Source: Burkholderiales bacterium (GTDB lineage: Bacteria > Pseudomonadota > Gammaproteobacteria > Burkholderiales > Burkholderiaceae_A). Taken from it: DNA of 64,000 nucleotides. The position numbers and the translations under genes were made by a program. The stretch covers positions 151,950-215,949 of the forward strand of contig JAIXOP010000015.1 of assembly GCA_027486725.1 (NCBI GenBank), read 5' to 3'. The notes below the pieces were generated by a model. That model was not told where the DNA came from. It worked only from the letters and a program-made list of their open reading frames with translations, and ran no database searches. The number at the start of each line of letters is the position of its first letter. Position 1 is the stretch's first letter. Below are positions 47,883 through 55,526 of this stretch, in pieces.

Positions 47883-49618
47883 TGCGATATCGGGCATGGA
47901 ACCTGGCGTGGCTGGGTCTGATGACTGCTGCATGCGTCGACAATCCGATCGGGACGTCTCCCACCGACGATGCTGTCCGCTCGGCCTCGCCAGACTTGCG
48001 CCCTGCAATTCTGGCCTGTGGTGCCGCGCCACCGCCCAAGCTCGCGCCAACGCCATCGTGCTCGACCCCGGAGTCGTCCGATGGCTTTGAGCCCCCGTGC
48101 AACCCACACCTCGCACAGAACGGCTGGTCGTCTTCCCACCGGGCAAGCTTTGCCCAGGCCTCATCGCCATTCCGCGGCATTGAGAGCAACGACCAAGTTC
48201 ACATCGACCATCGGCCGCTTCTGGCGGCACCCAACAACATCAACTTCACTGAGCCGGATGCCGCGGGCCGGGTTGCCGCCTGGTCTTCCACGGTGGGGTT
48301 CACCGGTGAAATTGTGAAGTTCGACTTCGCCACCATGCGAGAGCTGGGGCGCTTTGTCCCGGAGGGCGGTGGGACACTCTCTGCCAGTGGGGCCTACAAC
48401 CTTCTGGACCGCGATCAACGCCTGGTGGTTGGGCAGGGCGGGTCACTGCAGGTCTTTGGCGACCAGGAAGACGGCAATCGCCACAGCGGCATTGCGCTGC
48501 TCAAGGAATTCCCGCTGCCTGCGCAGGCCCGATGCGGAAGTCGGGACGATGAGTTGGTTAGCATCACGATGCTCTTCGATGGAAACATCGCCTTCGCCAC
48601 CAAACTGGGCATGGTCGGTGTTGTGCCTCGCCAGCCGGCCGCGATGTGCGATGCCAACGTCCGCGTTTTTTCGATCAACGGCGACCGATGCAACGACCCG
48701 ACCATTCCCGACGACCAGTTGGAACAGGTATCCAACTCGATTGCTGCCGATGAGGGGAATCGTGTCTTTGTGGCCACCAGTCAGGCCCAGCACCGCATCG
48801 ACTGGGACGGCAGCGAGCTGACGGCGGGCTGGAGGGCCCCATACGCAGGCGCTGGGGGCACGGGTGCTGGGCGGCTTGGGGCGGGGTCGGGGTCCACGCC
48901 CACAGTGATGGGTGGTCCGAAGGATCTCGATCGGTTCATCGTCATCACCGATGGCCAGCCGTTGATGCACCTCGTGCTGCTGTGGAAGGATCAGATCCCG
49001 GCCGACTGGCAGCCCATCAAGCCTGGCCGCGATCGCAGGATTGCTTGCGAGATTCCCGTCACCTTCGGAAATCCCAACGCCACCGTGTCGCTCTCGGAGC
49101 AATCGGTCCTGGTTCGGGGATACGCGGCCATGGTGGTCAACAATCAAGTGGCGCTCAACGATCTCTTGGGGGCAGTGCCTGCGCAGCTGCAGCCGTTCAC
49201 CCAGCTGCTGTCCGGGGTCAGCATCAATCGCCCCAGAGGGCTAGAGAGGATTGACTGGGATCCCGCCACCCGAACCTGTCGGAGCGTGTGGGCAAACACC
49301 GACGTGTCCATTCCGAACGCGATTCCCAGCATGAGTTCGGCCTCCGGACTGATCTACGGCATCGGCAGTCGAACGATCAATTTGGTCGATGCGTGGACCT
49401 TGGAGGCCATCGACTTCAAAACTGGAAAGTCGGCCTTCCACATCCCGTCCTCCGCCTATCCGACCGACAACAGTTTTTATGCCGCAACGGTGATCGCTCC
49501 GGACCGAAGCATCTGGACGGGGACCTTCGGTGGCATGACCCGCTTTGTTCCCTGTCGGGACGGGGAGACCTGCGGTCGGCGCCCCTCCCCCCTCGAACAT
49601 CTGCCGCCGATTCGGTGA
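47882..49618 (+). CDS. Large secreted protein, probable beta-propeller (second of pair)
   Basis: 578-residue lipoprotein with lipobox TAAC at about residue 19. Most of the chain consists of repeating short beta-rich blocks: HRPLLAAPNNINFTEPD, GGTLSASGAYNLLDRDQRLVV, VIAPDRSIWTGTFGG. This is the look of a seven- or eight-bladed propeller of the PQQ/NHL type, but no clear PQQ signature is seen. Many Cys residues (about 10) suggest periplasmic disulphides. Translation is coupled to the preceding lipoprotein. Function unknown. Confidence 0.75.
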   Translation: MRYRAWNLAWLGLMTAACVDNPIGTSPTDDAVRSASPDLRPAILACGAAPPPKLAPTPSCSTPESSDGFEPPCNPHLAQNGWSSSHRASFAQASSPFRGIESNDQVHIDHRPLLAAPNNINFTEPDAAGRVAAWSSTVGFTGEIVKFDFATMRELGRFVPEGGGTLSASGAYNLLDRDQRLVVGQGGSLQVFGDQEDGNRHSGIALLKEFPLPAQARCGSRDDELVSITMLFDGNIAFATKLGMVGVVPRQPAAMCDANVRVFSINGDRCNDPTIPDDQLEQVSNSIAADEGNRVFVATSQAQHRIDWDGSELTAGWRAPYAGAGGTGAGRLGAGSGSTPTVMGGPKDLDRFIVITDGQPLMHLVLLWKDQIPADWQPIKPGRDRRIACEIPVTFGNPNATVSLSEQSVLVRGYAAMVVNNQVALNDLLGAVPAQLQPFTQLLSGVSINRPRGLERIDWDPATRTCRSVWANTDVSIPNAIPSMSSASGLIYGIGSRTINLVDAWTLEAIDFKTGKSAFHIPSSAYPTDNSFYAATVIAPDRSIWTGTFGGMTRFVPCRDGETCGRRPSPLEHLPPIR

Positions 49619-49640
49619 CCCACGGCTTCCGGGATGCAGA

Positions 49641-49680
49641 AAACAAAAAAGGCCTGGCACCGAGAATGCGCCAAGCCTTT
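49641..49680 (-). terminator. Rho-independent terminator after tRNA-fMet
   Basis: On the minus strand AAAGGC-TTGGC ... GCCA-GGCCTTT forms a hairpin followed by TTTTTTGTTTT, directly after the tRNA. On the plus strand the hairpin is followed by GATTTTTG, so it may also serve the propeller protein gene. Confidence 0.7.
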
Positions 49681-49696
49681 GATTTTTGTGCTGATT

Positions 49697-49773
49697 TGGT
49701 AGCGGGGGTAGGATTTGAACCTACGACCTTTGGGTTATGAGCCCAACGAGCTGCCAGACTGCTCCACCCCGCG
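49697..49773 (-). tRNA. Initiator tRNA-fMet (CAT)
   Basis: 77-nt tRNA with encoded CCA. The acceptor stem pairs GCGGGG with CCCCGC, leaving position 1 (C) unpaired against position 72 (T). The anticodon stem carries the GGG/CCC pairs around CTCATAA, and the T loop is TTCAAAT. Unpaired 1:72 and the three G-C pairs mark it as the initiator. The anticodon is at 49737-49739. Confidence 0.96.
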
Positions 49774-49787
49774 CCGAATGAGGGCGG

Positions 49788-49825
49788 ACTATAGCACCAA
49801 TGTTTGAAGCTTGCTACAAGCAAGC
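49788..49825 (-). promoter_or_regulatory. Promoter region of tRNA-fMet
   Basis: Minus-strand TATAGT (49788-49793) lies 15 bp upstream of the tRNA and is a good -10. A perfect GCTTGC-TACAA-GCAAGC inverted repeat (49809-49825) occupies the -35 area; no clear -35 hexamer is seen. Confidence 0.5.
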
Positions 49826-49858
49826 GCTGGCGGGGGTTCTGGGGGGGGGTGCGGTTCG

Positions 49859-50140
49859 TCAAAGTCCCAGTTCGCTGTGAGAGCCCAGACGCACCAGCTG
49901 CAGCCGCTTACCATCCGGCAGGCGGTAAATCAGCACCAGGTCCGGCTTGACGTGGCAATCCCGGTGATCTTTCCAATCACCCGTTAGCCCGTGATCACGG
50001 TAACGCGGATCCAGCGCTTGGTCATTGGCAAGGGCCGCGACAACAGCAGTTAGATCGCTCAGCAGTGTCAGACGGTGCTGGCCTTTGGATTCGCGCTTGA
50101 AGTCCCGCTTGAACTGGCCGGTGCGTTCAATCGTCCGCAT
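49859..50140 (-). CDS. yafQ: Type II toxin, YafQ/RelE-type mRNA interferase
   Basis: 93-residue toxin predicted to cut mRNA on the ribosome. It has the YafQ pattern: the helical start (QFKRDFKRESKGQHR), the YRDHGLTGDWKDHRDCHVKPDLVLIYR core, and the C-terminal LVRLGSHSELG with the late His expected at the active site. The ATG overlaps the antitoxin gene by 14 bp, usual for this system. Confidence 0.9.
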   Translation of the reverse strand: MRTIERTGQFKRDFKRESKGQHRLTLLSDLTAVVAALANDQALDPRYRDHGLTGDWKDHRDCHVKPDLVLIYRLPDGKRLQLVRLGSHSELGL

Positions 50141-50390
50141 TCAGATCAGCCATCAGATCCTGTACGGATGCAAACGACTTCAACCTGCCCTGGCGGGCCT
50201 CTTTCATTGCTGCGATGGTGGTCGCGTTGGGCACCAGAGGTTCGAAAGGCAGGGCCTTTTCGCGAGCGATGCGGGTCAGCATGATCCGAAAAGCATCGGA
50301 AACCGTCAGCCCCATCGCGGCCAGGACGGCGCTTGCTTCCTCCTTAGTCTGCTCATCAATGCGAGCACGGACGACGGCGTTGGTGGGCAT
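50127..50390 (-). CDS. dinJ: Type II antitoxin, RelB/DinJ family
   Basis: 87-residue antitoxin. The N-terminal ribbon-helix-helix (AVVRARIDEQTKEEASAVLAAMGLTVSDAFRIMLTRIA) binds DNA; the C-terminal half, from LPFEP to DLMADLNADD, should wrap the toxin. AGAAGGAGAAGG lies before the ATG. Probably represses its own promoter through the inverted repeat just upstream. Confidence 0.9.
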   Translation of the reverse strand: MPTNAVVRARIDEQTKEEASAVLAAMGLTVSDAFRIMLTRIAREKALPFEPLVPNATTIAAMKEARQGRLKSFASVQDLMADLNADD

Positions 50391-50415
50391 GACCTTCTCC
50401 TTCTAAAGTGAGCCA

Positions 50416-50449
50416 CATTGTAGCCCAATTGAGGGGGGAGACTACAATG
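50416..50449 (-). promoter_or_regulatory. Toxin-antitoxin promoter/operator
   Basis: CATTGTAG (50416-50423) and CTACAATG (50442-50449) form a perfect 8-bp inverted repeat with an 18-bp centre, 26 bp before the antitoxin start. On the minus strand the arms supply TTGTAG as a loose -35 and TACAAT as a good -10, so a bound repressor would cover the promoter. The arrangement is what DinJ/RelB autoregulation needs. Confidence 0.6.
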
Positions 50450-50460
50450 CGACTCCAACG

Positions 50461-51954
50461 CTAAGCCCAGCCCTTCGCGCGTTCCACCGCCTGTTGCCAC
50501 TTGCCCAGCATCTCTGCCCGAGCATCCGCAGGCAGCGTTGGCTCGAAGGTCTGGTCCATGCGCCAAAACCCTTGCAACTCGGCCTCATCGGCATAGACCC
50601 CGGTTGCGAGCCCAGCCAAGTAAGCGGCGCCCAGTGCAGTCGTCTCGGTCACCGTAGGCCGCACCACAGGCACATTCAACAGGTCCGCCTGGAGCTGCAT
50701 CAGGATGTCGTTGGCGGCCGCGCCGCCATCCACCCGAAGCTCCTTCAACGGGGCAACACCATCGCGCTGCATCGCAGAGACCAGATCCACCACCTGCAGG
50801 GCGATGGCCTCCAACGCAGCCCGAGCAATGTGGCTCTTTGTCGTGCCGCGGGTGATCCCCAGAATCGTTCCCCGCGCCTGGGCATCCCAGTGTGGCGCGC
50901 CCAGTCCAGTGAGTGCCGGCACGATCATCACGCCGTCCGAGCTTCCCACCTGCGCGGCGAGGTCCTCCACCTCGGCCGACTCTCTGAAGAGGCCCAGCCC
51001 GTCCCGCAGCCATTGCACGAGGGCCCCCGCAATAAAGATGCTGCCCTCCAGCGTGTAGGTGGCTGGGGCATCCCGACTGCCGCGCTGCCAGCCCACGGTG
51101 CTGAGCAGCCGCTGATGGCTGGTCACGGGCACCTCGCCTGTATTCATCAGCAGAAAGCAGCCCGTGCCATAGGTGTTCTTGGCCATGCCCGGGGAGAAGC
51201 AGGTCTGACCGAAGGTGGCCGCCTGCTGGTCTCCTGCGATTCCCGCGATTGGGATCGCCGCGCCCAGCACATCGGGGCAGGTGTGGGCGACCACGGCACT
51301 GCTGGGCACGATCTCGGGCAGCATGCGACGAGGAATCTCCAGCCGGTCGAGCAGTGTGCCGCTCCAGTCGAGGGTCCGCAGGTTCAACAGCATGGTGCGC
51401 GAGGCATTGCTGACATCCGTGAGGTGGGCCGCACCACCCGTCAGCTGCCAGATGAGCCAGCTGTCCACCGTCCCAAAACAGAGCTCGCCCGCCTCGGCGG
51501 CGGCCCGTGCGCCGGGCGTGTGATGCAGCAGCCATTGCAGCTTGGTGGCCGAAAAATACGCATCCAACTCCAGCCCCGTCTCTTGTCGAATGGTCGAGGC
51601 CAGTCCCTGCCGACTCAGCGCCTGGCAGACTCCAGCCGTGCGACGGTCCTGCCAGACGATGGCGTTGTGGATCGGCTGGCCGGTGATGCGATTCCAGACG
51701 AGCGTCGTCTCACGCTGGTTGGTGATCCCGATGCCGCGGATGTCTTGAATCGTTAAGCGGGCGCGGTTGAGCACCTGCGCGATGCAATGCCGCTGGCTCT
51801 TCCAAATCTCGTGGGGGCAGTGCTCGACCCAGCCTGGCTGCGGGTAAATCTGTTCGAAGGGCTGGGCCGCAATCGCGACCAAACGCCCGCGGGCATCAAA
51901 AACGGCGGCGCGCGAGCTGGTGGTCCCTTGATCTAAGGCAAGCAAATAGTCCAT
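50461..51954 (-). CDS. glpK: Glycerol kinase
   Basis: ATP-dependent kinase making glycerol-3-phosphate, 497 residues. Family marks are the start [40 protein letters not shown], the substrate motif [13 protein letters not shown] and the late [20 protein letters not shown]. It stands alone: no glpF or glpD is beside it. The next minus-strand gene begins 71 bp downstream, so it is probably its own transcript. Confidence 0.97.
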   Translation of the reverse strand: MDYLLALDQGTTSSRAAVFDARGRLVAIAAQPFEQIYPQPGWVEHCPHEIWKSQRHCIAQVLNRARLTIQDIRGIGITNQRETTLVWNRITGQPIHNAIVWQDRRTAGVCQALSRQGLASTIRQETGLELDAYFSATKLQWLLHHTPGARAAAEAGELCFGTVDSWLIWQLTGGAAHLTDVSNASRTMLLNLRTLDWSGTLLDRLEIPRRMLPEIVPSSAVVAHTCPDVLGAAIPIAGIAGDQQAATFGQTCFSPGMAKNTYGTGCFLLMNTGEVPVTSHQRLLSTVGWQRGSRDAPATYTLEGSIFIAGALVQWLRDGLGLFRESAEVEDLAAQVGSSDGVMIVPALTGLGAPHWDAQARGTILGITRGTTKSHIARAALEAIALQVVDLVSAMQRDGVAPLKELRVDGGAAANDILMQLQADLLNVPVVRPTVTETTALGAAYLAGLATGVYADEAELQGFWRMDQTFEPTLPADARAEMLGKWQQAVERAKGWA

Positions 51955-52029
51955 GGCATCAGGCTACCGCACGCTGGGCCAAACCTACTGAAGACAGGGC
52001 ATCATTCACCCAGAAAGCGAGCGACTCCC

Positions 52030-52239
52030 ATGCCCCATGCCCAGCGTCTCCGAAAGCCCATGCAGTGGGGCGTCATCCTTGCCATGGCTGGCCTGTCTGG
52101 ATGTGCGGTGGTCACCGTCGTCGACACCGCCGTGAGCGTCACAGCCACGGTGGTGGAGACGGCAGTCGACGTGACTGCGGCCGTGGTGGGCGGGGCAGTG
52201 GATGTGGTCTCGAGCGGCAGCGATAAGGCATCGGATTGA
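52030..52239 (+). CDS. Small lipoprotein, Val/Thr/Ala-rich
   Basis: 69-residue lipoprotein with signal peptide ending LSGC (Cys near 25). The mature part is a low-complexity run of Val, Thr, Ala and Asp in a roughly seven-residue rhythm, ending with SSGSDKASD, suggesting an amphipathic helix. ATG 52030 is 11 codons upstream of a second ATG at 52060. The following gene starts 23 bp later. Function unknown. Confidence 0.65.
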   Translation: MPHAQRLRKPMQWGVILAMAGLSGCAVVTVVDTAVSVTATVVETAVDVTAAVVGGAVDVVSSGSDKASD

Positions 52240-52261
52240 TGACCGAAGGAAGGAGGACCCG

Positions 52262-53029
52262 ATGAGCCACCCTTCAACCAAACGCTTTGGCCCCATCGCA
52301 CGGTGGGGGGCCACCATCCTGCTGGGCATGCTGGCTCTGGCCATGGCCGCTGCAGGCGCATTCCATGCTCGGGTCCAGAGCCTGGCCCATGCTGAGGAAA
52401 TGCCCTCGGCCACTTCGGTGTCGAGTTCCACCCCATCCAACACTGAACACTCGACGAGCGAGGCCAAGGGCCTGGAGTACTTTGCCTACGGCAGCAATAT
52501 GCCAACGCGCTATCTGCGCAATGTCCGGGGCATCCAGCCCATCCAGAGTCAAGCCGCCACGCTCGAGGATCACGCACTCCGGTTCTATGGGCCCGGCCCC
52601 AACGCCCTCGAGCCGGGATTCGCTTATGCAATCCCATCCAAGGGAGAGGCCGTGCATGGCGTTGTTCATCGGGTTCGTGCCGAGGACCTAGAAAAAATCC
52701 GGCGCTCCGAGGGCAGCGCCTACCGATGGGCAACCGTTGGCGTCACGACCGTCGACGGGAAGACCCTCGAGGCCAAGACCCTCATTCGGGATCGGCCGGG
52801 CGACCCGGCAACGCCTTCAGCCCGATACATCGGACTGCTGTTGGAGGGGGCGCGGGAGTTTCATCTTCCCGCCCACCATGTGAATTTGCTCGAGTCCATG
52901 CGCACCACCCACGTGCCTGTCGCGTCCGAATTCATGGGCAGTCTGCTCATGGCCAGGGTCATGCTGCGCTCGGGCCGTTGCACCACCTGGCTGCACTGTC
53001 CGAGTCTTTCGGGCGATCCAACGCCCTAG
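52262..53029 (+). CDS. Membrane-anchored gamma-glutamylcyclotransferase-like protein
   Basis: 255-residue protein. One N-terminal hydrophobic helix (WGATILLGMLALAMAAAGAF) is followed by a Ser/Thr linker and a GGCT/AIG2-like fold starting with YFAYGSNM (about 76-83). RYIGLLLEGAREFHLPAHHV is typical of the later part. GGCT enzymes release 5-oxoproline from gamma-glutamyl compounds and are normally cytoplasmic; this one appears to face the periplasm or to be anchored. Substrate unknown. Confidence 0.78.
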   Translation: MSHPSTKRFGPIARWGATILLGMLALAMAAAGAFHARVQSLAHAEEMPSATSVSSSTPSNTEHSTSEAKGLEYFAYGSNMPTRYLRNVRGIQPIQSQAATLEDHALRFYGPGPNALEPGFAYAIPSKGEAVHGVVHRVRAEDLEKIRRSEGSAYRWATVGVTTVDGKTLEAKTLIRDRPGDPATPSARYIGLLLEGAREFHLPAHHVNLLESMRTTHVPVASEFMGSLLMARVMLRSGRCTTWLHCPSLSGDPTP

Positions 53030-53039
53030 ACGCTCGGCG

Positions 53040-53693
53040 TCAGCGCCACTTCAAGAGCAGCCTGCCCAAGGCCAGCCCCTCAAGGCCCGAGAGCCCAATG
53101 CCCACCAGATACCAGACCCAGACATGCAGAGGGTCCATTTCGTAGCAGGTGAGCGCATAGACCGATGAGGCCAGGGCGCCGGCAAACAGGCCCATCACGA
53201 GTCCCAGCGCCGAAAACTCTGTTGGAGCGAAGCGGCGTGCTCCATGCAGGGCCACTGCAATCAAAGGCACGGCCAGCAGCGCAATGCCCACGGGGCACCC
53301 AATGGCGCCATGCGCATGGGCCGCCTCCGCCTCCATGCCATCCATCGCCCAGGCCAGTGCACCGGTGGCAAACACCGCCACTGCGGGCATGGCCATCCAG
53401 CGGCTCCATTCCTGCAGGCCAGGCGACGCGAGTCGAGGGCCCGCCAGGGCACGAATGGCCGGCAGCAGTGACAGCGCAATCAACACGGCCATGGTCTGCT
53501 TGAGCCAAAACGACGGGTGGGCCATCTCTCGCATCCCAATAAGGCCCACGAGGCCAACGGCCAGGGCCAGGGCGAGTGCCACCCCCAGTGCAGCCAACAG
53601 CCAAAATGTGCGCCGCGGTGCGGCAGGCGCCGCCGGGCCGGCCGAGCGGGCGAGCAGATCGATCAACGACTCGGTGTCGAGCTTCTTGCTCAT
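53040..53693 (-). CDS. nrsF: NrsF/DUF1109 anti-sigma factor
   Basis: 217-residue integral membrane protein with about six hydrophobic helices. DUF1109 members such as Caulobacter NrsF hold an ECF sigma factor inactive at the membrane and release it under metal or oxidant stress. Here two Cys, near 137 (GAIGCPVG) and 190 (ALTCYEMDP), are candidates for the sensing pair described for NrsF. The ATG overlaps the sigma stop by four bases. Confidence 0.88.
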   Translation of the reverse strand: MSKKLDTESLIDLLARSAGPAAPAAPRRTFWLLAALGVALALALAVGLVGLIGMREMAHPSFWLKQTMAVLIALSLLPAIRALAGPRLASPGLQEWSRWMAMPAVAVFATGALAWAMDGMEAEAAHAHGAIGCPVGIALLAVPLIAVALHGARRFAPTEFSALGLVMGLFAGALASSVYALTCYEMDPLHVWVWYLVGIGLSGLEGLALGRLLLKWR

Positions 53694-54331
53694 TGTTTTC
53701 CTCTGAACTGTTGGGTGGTGGCGCCCGCAGAGTTGGAACCCTGAGTGGCCTCGTCGGACTGCGCGAGCAGCATGAGGCGCTGCAAGCCCCGATGGACATG
53801 AACCTTCACCACCGACTCGCTGCAGCCAATCTGCAGAGCAGCCTCGGCCACCGACAGGCCCTGGAGTTTTGTTAACTCAATGGCGCGGCGGTGTTTGGCT
53901 GGAAGCGCCGACAGCAGGTGCTGAAGATCCCGGCCTGCCGCATCGTGGTCCACTTGCGGGTCCGCCGCCACATCGCTGTGGACGTCTTCGTCCCATGGAT
54001 CGAGCAGCGAGCTCTGCCGGCCCCGGCGACGCCAGTGGTCGATGAGCTTGTGGCGGCAGATGGCCAGCGCCCAGGCCGAAACGGGCACCAGGGGGTCATG
54101 GCTGTCCCGATAAACATGGATGGCCACCAGAGTCTCCTGCACCAGATCCTCGAGTTCCTCGGTCGAGACCATGCCACGCCGTCGCAGAAATGCTCGGCAC
54201 CGCGAGGCCATGGCCGACAAGACCTGGCGATAGGCAGCCTCATCGCCCAGCTGCGAGCGCACCCAGAGATCAATCAGGGTGTGCTCGGGCGCAGCCTCGG
54301 GAACGAGACTCTCGATGAAAGCAGCGGTCAT
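53690..54331 (-). CDS. ECF RNA polymerase sigma factor
   Basis: 213-residue group IV sigma factor. Region 2 shows ELEDLVQETLVAIHVYRDSHDP and AWALAICRHKLIDHWRRRGR; region 4 shows LPAKHRRAIELTKLQGLSVAEAA, then GCSESVVKVHVHRGLQRL. The link to a DUF1109 partner puts it in the SigF/NrsF-type ECF group. It is divergent from arsS, and a matching promoter lies upstream of arsS, so it is the likely activator of the downstream array. Confidence 0.93.
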   Translation of the reverse strand: MTAAFIESLVPEAAPEHTLIDLWVRSQLGDEAAYRQVLSAMASRCRAFLRRRGMVSTEELEDLVQETLVAIHVYRDSHDPLVPVSAWALAICRHKLIDHWRRRGRQSSLLDPWDEDVHSDVAADPQVDHDAAGRDLQHLLSALPAKHRRAIELTKLQGLSVAEAALQIGCSESVVKVHVHRGLQRLMLLAQSDEATQGSNSAGATTQQFRGKQ

Positions 54332-54397
54332 GGGAGCTGGATTTCAGGAAAAAACCACCACCGCAGGGGGAGATGGCGAAGAAGTTCCGATCTGACT

Positions 54398-54424
54398 GTA
54401 ACCAATGCCCGGGAGTTTCGTCTT
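54398..54424 (+). promoter_or_regulatory. Candidate ECF promoter of the arsS operon
   Basis: GTAACC (54398-54403), a 15-bp spacer and CGTCTT (54419-54424), 57 bp before the arsS ATG. GTAACC-like -35 and CGTC-like -10 elements are typical of ECF sigma factors. On the minus strand GGAACTTC (54379-54386) could be a -35 for the sigma gene itself, but no matching -10 is seen. Confidence 0.6.
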
Positions 54425-54481
54425 AGCAGGCGTATTTCACAATTTTCCCGTCCCACCATCCCTCCACGAATTGGTCCTGCC

Positions 54482-55504
54482 ATGCACGCCACCCTCCCCC
54501 TGCTTGCCAAAACGGATTTCCCAAAGCTGCGTCGTGCTCGCCTCGAGACGCTGCAGATGAATCTTGGCTACAAGTGCAATCAGAGCTGCCAGCACTGCCA
54601 TGTGGCCTCCAGCCCACAGCGCACGGAGATGATGGACCGCGCCACGATCGATCTGGTGCTCGAGGTGATTCGTGCTCGGGGAATCACGACCATCGATCTC
54701 ACGGGTGGCGCACCCGAGATGAACGTGGAGTTCAGGCACCTCGTGCGCGAGGCGCGAAAGCTCGGTGTGCGCGTCATCGACCGATGCAACCTCACCATCC
54801 TTTCAGAGCCCTGCTACGAGGGGCTGGCCGAGTTCCTTGCCGAGCAGCAGGTAGAAGTGGTGGCGAGCCTTCCCTGCTACTCCATGGAGAACGTCGACAA
54901 GCAGCGGGGCGATGGCGTTTTCGAGCGCAGCATCGCTGGGCTGCGGCAGCTCAACGCCCTGGGCTATGCCCAAGAGGGCTCGGGCCTGGTGCTCAACCTC
55001 GTCTACAACCCCCAGGGGCCATCGCTGCCTCCGCCCCAGGCAGCCCTCGAGGCGGATTACAAGCGCGAGCTCAAGGCCCACTTCGGCATCGAGTTCAATC
55101 AACTCTTTGCGCTCACCAACATGCCCATCCAGCGCTTCGGAAGCATGCTGATCTCCAAGGGCACCTTCGGCACCTACATGGACCTTCTCAAGAGCGCCTA
55201 CAAGCCCGAGAACCTCAGCACCGTGATGTGCCGCAGCCTAATCAGCGTGGACTACCAGGGCTTTCTTTACGACTGCGACTTCAACCAGATGCTTGGCCTC
55301 TCAGTCCACCTGCCAATGTCGGCCAGCGCTGGGGAAGACGGCGCAGACGCCACCCGCGCAGCCATCCAGCCGCGCCCCCACCTTCAAGACCTGCTCCAAC
55401 AGGACCCCCAGCACCAGCCCATCGCCATTGCCGACCACTGCTACGGCTGCACGGCAGGCCAGGGCAGCAGCTGCGGTGGCGCATTGGAATCCAAAGCCGC
55501 TTAA
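54482..55504 (+). CDS. arsS: ArsS-type radical SAM protein (arsenosugar biosynthesis family, TIGR04167)
   Basis: Radical SAM enzyme of 340 residues. The iron-sulphur motif C-x3-C-x2-C is at Cys32, Cys36 and Cys39 (CNQSCQHCH). The family's C-terminal domain follows, ending in CYGCTAGQGSSCGGA with Cys320, Cys323 and Cys331. In characterised homologues ArsS transfers the 5'-deoxyadenosyl group to dimethylarsenite. Some relatives carry selenocysteine near the last motif; this one has Cys. ATG 54482 follows the ECF promoter. It begins the array; the next gene starts 22 bp later. The substrate here is unproven. Confidence 0.88.
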   Translation: MHATLPLLAKTDFPKLRRARLETLQMNLGYKCNQSCQHCHVASSPQRTEMMDRATIDLVLEVIRARGITTIDLTGGAPEMNVEFRHLVREARKLGVRVIDRCNLTILSEPCYEGLAEFLAEQQVEVVASLPCYSMENVDKQRGDGVFERSIAGLRQLNALGYAQEGSGLVLNLVYNPQGPSLPPPQAALEADYKRELKAHFGIEFNQLFALTNMPIQRFGSMLISKGTFGTYMDLLKSAYKPENLSTVMCRSLISVDYQGFLYDCDFNQMLGLSVHLPMSASAGEDGADATRAAIQPRPHLQDLLQQDPQHQPIAIADHCYGCTAGQGSSCGGALESKAA

Positions 55505-55526
55505 CCAGACCTAGGGCCGCGACCGC

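Noticed and set aside
49841..49849. Run of nine G next to the toxin gene, as a phase-variation tract
   Set aside because: It lies after the toxin stop codon and outside any identified promoter, so a change in length would not alter a known gene. It may also be a sequencing artefact.
53040..54331. Idea that the sigma/anti-sigma pair belongs with the minus-strand genes before 53 kb
   Set aside because: The gene beyond nrsF is on the opposite strand and convergent. The only co-oriented promoter logic points to the divergent arsS array.
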